DNA from: Serripes groenlandicus
Lineage: Eukaryota > Mollusca > Bivalvia > Cardiida > Cardiidae
Assembly (NCBI GenBank): GCA_031761405.1
Contig: JASEVX010000003.1
Coordinates: 64,842,927-64,906,926 of the forward strand
Reading direction: 5' to 3'
DNA: 64,000 nt
Shown: one piece after another, positions 56,490 through 64,000 of the stretch
Layout of the letters: each line of letters starts with the position of its first letter
Position numbering within the stretch: the first letter of the stretch is position 1
Position numbers and translations under genes: made by a program
Notes under the pieces: generated by a model
The model's input: only the letters and a program-made list of their open reading frames with translations
What the model was told of the DNA's origin: nothing
The model's database searches: none

Positions 56490-56705
56490 TTAACCTTTTC
56501 CTACCTGTCGACGCATTTCGACGCATCTGCAGCAGACGACTCTTGGAAACATTGTGACAAAACGAGCAATTCCTCCCTTTTCCACAATGTTTTCAACTTT
56601 ATTTACTATTCAAACTTTCATATATAGAGATTTTCCATATTTAAGACTAAATGTTTTTGAAGTCGTCTGCTGCCGATTTGGTGTATATCGGAAATTTAAG
56701 GGTTA
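56490..56705. repeat. FB foldback repeat
   Basis: Left end accttttcctacctgtcgac, catctgcagcagacgactct; centre gacaaaacgagcaattcctc; inner arm tcatatatagagattttcca; right end gtcgtctgctgccgatttgg. Confidence 0.8.
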
Positions 56706-56787
56706 ATTTTATGATGGCAGTCAGTTCAACTGAGTCAAAGCATGTGTTTTTCACCAAACTTGAACTTTACCTGTGGTTAAATTTTAT

Positions 56788-57080
56788 CCCTTTCCCACAT
56801 GCAGCAAATCTGCAGCAGACCACTTTGCAAACATCTAAGCAAAAATATAGAAAATCTCTTTGTCATGTAAGTGTTATTTCTGTATACAGTTGGAAACATT
56901 GTGGCAAAAGGTGAAATTGATCATCAAAATTTGTCTGCAATTTCTCCCTTCGCCAAAATGTTCCTTATCCTTTTTGCTAATAATATAATCTGTCATTTAT
57001 AGAGAATTTCCATCTTTTTGCCAAGATGTTTTCAAAATTGTGATTCGTCTGCTGCAGATTTCAGGTAGGAAAGGATTCAA
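56788..57080. repeat. FB foldback repeat overlapping the CCP gene 3' end
   Basis: Left end tccctttcccacatgcagca, ctgcagcagaccactttgca; centre ggcaaaaggtgaaattgatc / gcaatttctcccttcgccaa; inner arm gtcatttatagagaatttcc; right end gattcgtctgctgcagattt + caggtaggaaaggatt. The last ~17 bp code for the end of the CCP protein on the other strand. Confidence 0.82.
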
Positions 57081-58778
57081 ATGTTTGGTATCGTTCTTCT
57101 AGGGGCTGTTCCTCTGGACAGCACTTTTTTTCATTCTTGTGACATTTTATGACATTACACTTAACCAAGACACCTATTATAATACATACAACTAAGCATA
57201 TGATGCAAACAATAATCAACACATAAATCCATTCAAATGGCTTAACCAGTTTGTCCAATTTTGACCCATTTGTAATTTTAATACACTGTGGCTGCTCCAT
57301 ATCTCCATCATGACAGGAAATCCTGTTAATGTTAGAATTCTTCTTGTATCCCGATTGACAATACCAGTTAAGCTCCGAACCATGCTTTACAAATTTTGCA
57401 TCTGAGTTGTTGTAGTTGACCCCTTGGTGTTCTGTGTTTACCATGCAGTCATTTTCAATTTTAATGCACTGTGGCTGCTCCATATCTCCATCATTACAGG
57501 AAATCCTGTTAATGGTAGAATTCTTCTTGTATCCCGATTGACAATACCAGTTAAGCTCCGAACCATGCTTTACAAATTTCGCATCTGAGTTGTTGTAGTT
57601 GACCCCTTGGTGTTCTGTGTTTACCATGCAGTCATTTTCAATTTTAATGCACTGTGGCTGCTCCATATCTCCATCATTACAGGAAATCCTGTTAATGGTA
57701 GAATTCTTCTTGTATCCCGATTGACAATACCAGTTAAGCTCCGAACCATGCTTTACAAATTTTGCATCTGAGTTGTTGTAGTTGACCCCTTGGTGTTCTG
57801 TGTTTACCATGCAGTCTTTTTCAATTTTAATGCACTGTGGCTGCTCCATATCTCCATCATTACAGGAAATCCTGTTAATGGTAGAATTCTTCATGTATCC
57901 CAATGGACAATCCCAGTTAAGCTCCGTACCATGTTTTACAAATTGTCCATGCAAGTTGTTGTAGATGACCCCTTGGTGTTCTGTGTTTATCATACAGTCA
58001 CAGAAGCATCCCATATCTAAATGTTCCCACTGGTTATTTGTACAATAGTCGGTATCCCCACCTATCTCTGTAACGGATCTATTCACGGATGAATCGTAGC
58101 ATAAAAATGTAATCATGGAATCAAGAATGTCTACCTCATCAATACATTTTGAGTCGAGTCCTGGGTGTTGGCCGCATGAGGAGAATGTACAGCTTGGTTT
58201 TGTAGACCAGCGTCCATTAGATTCACACGTGACAGTAGGAGTACCCCCAAGTATATAGCCATCATTACATGTGACAACTATTTTACTACCATAGTCATTC
58301 AACACTCCATCAAGGTTTTTCTGGTTTAAGTTTCCATTATCCACAGATCCAAATGGTCCACAGTCAACTGGTTTACAGACAGGTGGACTACTTGGCCTCC
58401 AATTACGATCATCTCGACATCGTAAGACGGCTGTCCCGTCAACACTGTAACCTGGGTTACAGGCAAAAGTAATAGTTGAGCTAACAACACGGGTTGGGTT
58501 CCCTACAACATATCCATTTGCGGGTGTCTCAACAGAGCCACAGGTTTTCAGGCATTCAAACTTACCAGCCCAATCATTGCCGATGCAATAGATAGATCTG
58601 TTTCCAAATCCCCTATATCCCATATCACAATTATACCTTATGACATAGTTATTAGGGAATGTTCCATTACTGGTTGCATTGTTAGATGAACCAAGAACTT
58701 CTGGTATTCCATCACAATCCCCTTTAACTAGTTCTGTAACTAGCAAGCCTGAATAGACGACCAAAATGACAAGCAAGC
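57061..58778 (-). CDS. CCP/sushi-domain type I membrane protein, large exon
   Basis: Probable cell-surface receptor or complement-type recognition protein; the ligand is unknown. The exon seems to start at a phase-1 acceptor (gtcttgtattttag, AG at 58,780-58,779). The frame upstream has no ATG, so the first exon with the signal-peptide start is not identified. In order: hydrophobic signal end (LLVILVVYSGLLVTELV); three canonical CCP domains (four Cys each, Trp between Cys3 and Cys4); a divergent Cys-rich module (58,176-58,000); four 61-residue CCP-like repeats (57,996-57,267) that keep four Cys but lack that Trp; a transmembrane helix (57,231-57,160); and a ~32-residue tail with a YQTF (YxxPhi sorting-type) motif. 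Several N-glycosylation sequons. The stop is at 57,061-57,063. The frame is intact over 570 codons, which argues for a live gene. Additional 3' exons cannot be excluded. Confidence 0.85.
57267..57996 (-). repeat. In-frame 183-bp tandem duplications in the CCP gene
   Basis: Four units, spaced exactly 183 bp (the catgcagtc landmark at 57,442 and 57,625, catgcagtctt at 57,808). Units 2 and 3 are identical at protein level, unit 4 differs at a few residues, and unit 1 is the most diverged. Each codes Cys at positions 2, 31, 46 and 56 and the phrase ISCNDGDMEQPQC (unit 4: SCHDGD). The spacing keeps frame, so copies can be gained or lost without breaking the protein. Confidence 0.95.
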
Positions 58779-58790
58779 CTAAAATACAAG
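58779..58790 (-). promoter_or_regulatory. Putative splice acceptor of the CCP exon
   Basis: On the minus strand, tttttgtcttgtattttag precedes gcttgcttgtcatttt: a pyrimidine-rich tract and AG. The codon across the junction is split after its first base (phase 1), as usual between a signal-peptide exon and CCP exons. Confidence 0.65.
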
Positions 58791-58837
58791 ACAAAAATAT
58801 TGGTTGAACTTATGTTTCAAAGATGACAGCAGTATTA

Positions 58838-59049
58838 ACAAACCTTTCCCACCTGCAGCAAACGACTTTTGAAAACTTTAACATTGTGGCAAAATGAGAA
58901 ATTACTCATAATGAGCAATTTTTCCTTTAGTTCACAATTGTTCAACTCTATTGAATAATAAAAATTACATTTATAGAACTTTTACATATTTTGTCTATTC
59001 CTTTTCCAAGTAATCTGCTGCAGATTTGCTGTATGAGGGAAAGGGTTAA
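58838..59049. repeat. FB foldback repeat in the putative intron
   Basis: Left end aacctttcccacctgcagca; centre ggcaaaatgagaaattactc / aatgagcaatttttccttta; inner arm acatttatagaacttttaca; right end gtaatctgctgcagatttgc ... gggaaagggtta. Confidence 0.85.
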
Positions 59050-59204
59050 ACTAATATGTTGTAGATTCTATTCTTGTTCAATTTCAAGGCAGGATCACTG
59101 ATAGCTAAAAACCGTAATAATTCATGCAAAATGAATGGTACAGTCACAGGAGTCAGAGACATGAACTTTTTGTTGTCCACATAAAGCCTCTATACATGAA
59201 TCGT

Positions 59205-59318
59205 CAATCGTTGAAAACATTGTGACAAAAGGAGAAATTGCTCATCATGAGCAATTTCTTCTTTTGTCACAAGGTTTTCAAAAGTTGTCTGCTGCAGTGA
59301 GTGGCGTCAAAAGGGGCT
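59205..59318. repeat. FB foldback repeat, right half
   Basis: Centre gacaaaaggagaaattgctc / atgagcaatttcttcttttg is near-perfect. Right end agttgtctgctgcagtgagt. Confidence 0.8.
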
Positions 59319-59504
59319 ATCTATCTCTAAAGTTTGGTTACCGGACTAAATTTGAAATGACTTTTCTATTTTTATCCCATTGACCTTGACATTGAGCTTA
59401 ACCCTAGGAACCCTAAATACAATTCACAGTTTGGAATCTATATGAGCAATCCATCCATGGAGTGTCCTTATAAATAGAATGCCATAGTATCATATATAAA
59501 CTGT

Positions 59505-59891
59505 CAACATTTTCCCGTATGCAGATGCCTTTCCAAAACATTATATTATGGTAAAAGGAGAAATTGGTTATAATAAGTGATTTTCTTTTGCCACAATGGT
59601 TTCAACCCTATTCACTGTTATATTTTTATTTTGATATATCAAATTTTTCATATGTTTGCCTTAACCCTTTCTCTCAGACGACAATTCTGCAGCAGACGAC
59701 TTTCAACATATTTTGGACAACTTATGATTAAAAGTGGAAAACATTGTGGCAAAAGGTGAAATTGCTCATTTTGAGCAAATTCTTCTTTTGTCGCTATGTT
59801 TTCAAAAAGCCGACTGCTGCTCCTTTTCCCTGCAGAGTCTATATTAATTAGTAATTACTACAGATTTTCAGTGTGTGGGAAAGAGGTTTAA
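59505..59891. repeat. FB foldback repeats, two copies
   Basis: First copy: ttttcccgtatgcagatgcc, centre gtaaaaggagaaattggtta, inner arm. Second copy from 59,661: accctttctctcagacgaca, ctgcagcagacgactttcaa, centre ggcaaaaggtgaaattgctc / gagcaaattcttcttttgtc, right end ccgactgctgctcc...gtgggaaagaggttta. Confidence 0.78.
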
Positions 59892-60119
59892 TTTACCTTT
59901 ATATCCACCAGTATTCAGCATTTTCAGATTTCTGTACGCTTGACCAACTGTAGTTTTTATTGTGTATTAAAAGCTTTAATCTGAAAAAATATAAGCAAGT
60001 CCCATTCAGATCCTCCCATAATTGGCATAAAATTATTTATTTCCTAATTAAATGCTAACCCTTTAAAACATGCAGACACATTTGGATGCATCCACAACAT
60101 AGAACTGTTGAGCATTTTT
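59892..60119. other. Unassigned spacer
   Basis: No feature beyond a possible FB end near 60,055 (aaccctttaaaacatgcaga). Confidence 0.35.
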
Positions 60120-60390
60120 TCCTTATCCCACAGCCTAGCCCTGGTAGCTCAGTCAGTAACGACCATGGCTGTCAATCCTGGGGTTGTGAGTTCGAAATTC
60201 ACCTTGGCCAACATTCTGTCCGACGTTTGACAAGTCACTGTGACGAGCGCTCTTCCTCTTCCACCAAAGGGCTAACAGTCTATTTGGAAAAGCAGCCAGT
60301 TGCTACTGGTATGATTTAGCCAGGAATTACATGAGTAGGTGAACTGGCCGCTGTAATATGACTGAAATTTGTTGAAAATGGTGTTAAAGT
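60120..60390 (+). mobile_element. tRNA-derived SINE, near full length
   Basis: A box ggtagctcagtcagtaacga, B-box-like gtgagttcgaaattc, body tttgacaagtcactgtgacg and ggaaaagcagccagttgct, tail actggccgctgtaatatgac and gttgaaaatggtgttaaa. The 77-codon ORF across it is incidental. Confidence 0.85.
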
Positions 60391-61007
60391 GGACATGAAA
60401 CTGTTTCAACATGTCATAAATACTGCATGAAGGACTAGGTAATAAGGCTTTAAACTTACCGCAACACGAGACAAAATAAGTTTTTTTGTTTTGTCACATG
60501 ACAAATTCGAGTGTGATGTCATGCCAGACAAGTCTAGATTACACTTGTCTTAATTGAAATTGAAGAGATTTTAATCGTGAAATACATAATAAATGACAAG
60601 ACCAGCATACTTTTTGGTTAATTAGTTTTGTTAACCCTTCATTTTATTCTACTTAAAGTTTTCATTGTGTTTGCGCGAATATTTATCTTTGTACGTTGTA
60701 TTTATCAGGGTCTATGAATATTGATACAGACCTGGTGACTTATAGTATAATCAGGGACGTAGATAAAACGTCCCTGGTATAATCAATATATTTTTTGAGT
60801 TCTATATATAACTAAGTAAGTAATTTTTAATCTTGAATAAAAACGTTAACATAAAATGTCACATATTTATAACCCAACCTAGCAAGAAAGTAATACCGAA
60901 GAAGGTTACCATGTATTCATGTTTTAACTAAGTTGTAAATCCAGCATAAGAACCTATAAAATATTTCATGCTACTTTTTCAAAATCTAAGAATGATTTTC
61001 CTGTGTT
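60391..61007. other. Unassigned AT-rich stretch
   Basis: A small palindrome tataatcagggacgt / acgtccctggtata lies at 60,746-60,782. No gene is supported. Confidence 0.4.
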
Positions 61008-61236
61008 ACCCCTTTCCCTCATATAGACGCTTTCTGACGCCTCTGCAGCATACGGCTTTTTGAAAACATAGTGACAAAAGAAGAAATTGCTCAGAACGAG
61101 CAATTTTTTCTTTTGCCACAATGTTTTCTACTTTTAGCCATAGGTTATCCATTCAGTTATAAGAGATTTTTCCATTTTTTTACAAAATATGTTCAAAGTC
61201 GTCTGCTGCAGAATTGTCGTATAAGGGAAAGGGTTA
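61008..61236. repeat. FB foldback repeat, full length
   Basis: Left end cccctttccctcatatagac, gctttctgacgcctctgcag; centre gacaaaagaagaaattgctc / gagcaattttttcttttgcc; right end gtcgtctgctgcagaattgt ... gggaaagggttaa. The ends are of different types. Confidence 0.87.
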
Positions 61237-61394
61237 ACTTCGTGCACACATGTAATGAAACAACAACGTAAATGAGACAAATTGAATAATTTTTTCCTAT
61301 AAATTCAAATTCTTACAAAATACGAAAAATCTCATTAGCACACACACAAGCCCTTTCTTATCCAGAGGAAGATGGATAATTCTTATATGAGTGA

Positions 61395-62013
61395 AACTAA
61401 TTTTCTCCTTTTGCCACAATGATTTCAACTCTTTTCAGTAACTGTAACTATATTTTCATTTATAGAGACATTTCATTTTTGCCCATATTTTTAGCTCCAC
61501 TGGCTGAAAATGCGTGTGTGCGTGTGTCTGTGTGTCCGTAGACTTTTTGCTTCAAACAACTTCTCCCTAACCACTAGGCCAATTGGGATGAAACTTCATA
61601 GGAAGCCTCTCAATGTCCTCTCCTAAATATCTTCAAATATTTTCGATCCATGCAAAATTCTGGTTTCCATGGCTACTGAAAGAAAAAAATATTGAAAACT
61701 TAAAAAATCTTCTCCTCCGAAAGTGTCAGGCCGATTTTCAAATAATTTTGTAGAAATGTTCCTTGGGTGACCCTCTATCAGATTCCTTCAAGCCATGTTG
61801 ATTGGTTGAAAACTATGGCAGCCAGGGGACGGAGCTATTTTGCCTAATATGGCTATAGTGAAAACTCGGGGCCTCTATCAGATTCCTTCAAGCCATGTTG
61901 ATTGGTTATTGGTGACGGGTCTGTTTGGAGATTTAATGTTTGCCTAATGGCAGTGGCCTCTTGTTTTAAAGTCGTCTGCTGCCGATTTGTTGTATGAAGG
62001 GAAGGGGGGTTAA
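61395..62013. repeat. FB foldback right half interrupted by an insertion
   Basis: Starts ctaattttctccttttgcca with inner arm cattttcatttatagagaca. It is interrupted at about 61,490 and resumes at 61,972 with aaagtcgtctgctgccgatt ... gaagggaaggggggtt. Confidence 0.75.
61490..61971 (+). mobile_element. 'tccactggctg' repeat element, shorter copy
   Basis: Starts tagctccactggctgaaaat, then a gtgtgtgcgtgtgt patch, caattgggatgaaacttc, ctccgaaagtgtcaggccga, cagattccttcaagccatgt (twice). Ends taatggcagtggcctcttg. About 1.5 monomers. Related to 7,906-8,788. Confidence 0.78.
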
Positions 62014-63350
62014 AACAGACATGAAAATAGAAATAAAAGAAATTTCATATATTTATAAAGAGGCTAGAGTCCAATAAAGCAGACTGTCCAGTCCATATTC
62101 CAGTAATTAAATTAAAACGGAAGATATATGTGGCCAAAGTTGTGTGATTGACCATGTCAAGCTTACCTCGGTGCACATATTTAATCCTAGGATGACAGAC
62201 AATAAATTTACTACTAATAGACATTTCACAAAATAGAAAATGATTTTTTACTGCAGATTTCTTGTATGTGGAAAAGGGTTATACAGTAGGGTTTGTTAGA
62301 AATTGGCTTTTATAGTTTTGTTGTTATTTTAGGTTATTTACTCTCGTAAAACCAACTGTAGACTTATGTGTATACATACATATAAATGTATACAATCCTG
62401 TGGTATTTCCAAAATTAGTGCTTTTTCGGCGGCCATTTTGGAAATTGCTTTCAAGGGAGACAATCACTCACCAGGTTAATTACAAGAAGCATTAGGTCCT
62501 GTTTTATCAACTCTACAAGATTGTGAGATTGTATGTGAAAATGATTATCCTATAAAAACATTTGTCACTAAAACAATTATATTTAATTGAAATTGTTAAT
62601 TTATTAACTGTTCCAAACTTTGAACTTTTTTACATGATATTTTCAGAATTAATTTGTTAAATTTTCTTATTGGCACAATTAAATCATATTTTCCAAAAAT
62701 GACCCATTTCTTTGTTAGTTTTTAGTCCTTATAATAACATCCTTAATGTTTGTAACACAGTTTATGATTTAGAATTTTAAAAATAGCATATGTTCAAATT
62801 TATAACCAACACAAACATACAGGCCAAAAAAACATAAATCATTTTTTAAAATTTTGTTCATTAATTTCTTCCATATTTTCTATAGTCGAGAAAACTTCAC
62901 AGAATTTATTTTATGCCTATCGATGGATTATAGAGATATCTCAGTGAAGTAGAAACTAGTAATCCACTTTTCAGTGAAATTACCACTTTTCAAACAGTGA
63001 AATTACCATTTTTTTGCCGGAACTACTTTTTTAAATTTTTTTTTTAATTTAAACTTATATTTTATCAGATAATATGCCTCTAAATAATAAAATGTAAATT
63101 AAAATGATAACTTTATGCAACGTCTTCAATTTATTTTCACGTTAAATCTCCACAGAAAATACTGGACTATTTTTTCCAAGTAGTAATACAAACTGCGCTA
63201 AAACAGTGGGGCTGACCACAGGGAAAATCTGGAGGCACTGTACGGTATAGAATATACAAAAATTGGTAAAAAGACCTTTTATGGCCTAAAATAAAAAGAA
63301 AATTTGTTTGTTTCAATGAAAGATCGACTTTTTTTTTTCATCTCGTGAAG
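62014..63350. other. AT-rich stretch with an FB remnant
   Basis: A right-arm FB remnant lies at about 62,240-62,283 (tttactgcagatttcttgta). The rest has no ORF over 60 codons, several homopolymer t runs and no recognised gene. Confidence 0.4.
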
Positions 63351-63351
63351 A

Positions 63352-63506
63352 AATAGAGATTATTCAACTTATTTTTTGAAAGATAAGAATATAATTCACG
63401 AGCCGTCTGGTGAATGGGAATGACGTAGTTACGAGTGGCTCCTCCCATTCACAAGACGGCGAGTGAATTATATTCTAATCTTTGAAAAAATGTGTTGAAT
63501 AATCTG
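63352..63506. repeat. Long imperfect palindrome
   Basis: Arms of about 60 bp: agataagaatataattcacg, gagccgtctggtgaatggga on the left; tcccattcacaagacggcga, gtgaattatattctaatctt on the right. Further pairing of gattattcaac with gttgaataatc lies outside. The loop is about 20-25 bp. Confidence 0.85.
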
Positions 63507-63844
63507 TTTATTACATTTCATTGTTATTTGTTGTAATACATTAAATTTTTAAATACGTGTCCTCAACCATAGTTTATATTTACTGTGGAATATTGTTTGT
63601 CGTTTTACCTACTTTGCGCATTATTTTCGGATGAGGCGTGGCCATGGAAAAAAGGGAGGGGCACGCATGCACAATTGTGTAGTAGATTATAACACTGGTG
63701 TGTAATAACAATAAATCAACGATTATGAATTTTCTTTCAACGAAATATCCTTATCTTTGATGGATAGAAATGTAATAAAAAAAATTACTATTTGAACTTG
63801 TGGCAAATTTTGTGAGATTTTCTTTTTTTCTCCACTTGATGAAA

Positions 63845-64000
63845 TAACAAGAGCTGTCGGAGGACAGCGCGCTCGACTATTCCACCGCTTATTTAAGTTA
63901 CTGAGATAATGGACTCTAATGTAGTTGCATTCAAAACATTCCTTAAAGGGTGATAATTTGCATTATATGCAGGATAGAGTTATTTAACTTGATTATTTTA
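63845..64000 (+). mobile_element. Start of an arrayed repeat element, cut by window end
   Basis: acaagagctgtcggaggaca followed by gcgcgctcgactattccacc is the kind of 5' block (acaagag + short palindrome ctgtcggaggacag) that opens arrayed elements here. The first core unit (ccttaaagggtgataatttg) follows. Confidence 0.6.

Noticed and set aside
57782..58020. Plus-strand ORFs of 60 and 76 codons
   Set aside because: Antisense shadows of the CCP repeat units.

Overview
The window is AT-rich eukaryotic (animal) DNA: gene-poor, intron-like and crowded with repeats. The types of repeat suggest a bivalve mollusc. They include 'pearl'-like elements with fixed ends (acaagagggccatgatggcc... to ...aggtgagctaaaa) around ~150-bp core monomers, tRNA-derived SINEs ending in a 'gccgccgtgatatgactga' type tail, FLYWCH/MULE transposons and a Ty3/Gypsy gag. 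This assignment is an inference; no conserved host gene in the window fixes the species. A 200-bp run of N (19,336-19,535) shows that it comes from a scaffolded assembly.

Only one convincing host gene is visible: a long exon on the minus strand (58,778-57,061). It encodes a type I membrane protein with CCP (sushi) domains: the end of a signal peptide, three canonical CCP domains, one divergent module, four tandem 61-residue CCP-like repeats, one transmembrane helix and a short tail. The exon appears to start at a phase-1 splice acceptor, so its first exon lies elsewhere. Its last codons and stop lie in the end of a foldback repeat.

Layout. 1-4.6 kb: decayed repeats, one weak candidate exon (342-671) and a GC-rich direct repeat. 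4.6-15.0 kb: left copy of a large segmental duplication. 15.0-16.5 kb: an internally deleted MULE with intact terminal repeats and target duplication. 17-19.5 kb: SINE, short tandem repeats and the gap. 20.3-22.5 kb: a 24/21-bp minisatellite that is open in all three forward frames and at least one reverse frame. 25.5-29.2 kb: a longer, broken MULE interrupted by a pearl-like element. 29.4-33.2 kb: a SINE, then a decayed Ty3/Gypsy element with gag and one long LTR. 33.2-44.4 kb: foldback repeats, SINE fragments, MITEs and a 103-bp tandem array. 44.5-52.7 kb: right copy of the segmental duplication, carrying a 3.9-kb arrayed element nested with a pearl-like element. 53-57 kb: two further tandem arrays (72 bp and 52 bp) and foldback repeats. 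57-58.8 kb: the CCP gene. 58.8-64 kb: probably its upstream intron and flank, with more foldback copies, a SINE and a long hairpin.

The commonest structure is a palindromic (foldback) repeat. One arm runs from 'ccctttcccacatac' through 'ctgcagcagacgactt' to 'cattgtggcaaaaggagaa', and the other arm is its reverse complement. About 30 whole or partial copies are spread over the window. Because the two duplication copies carry different insertions, they show filled and empty sites for several elements, and this defines element ends directly.
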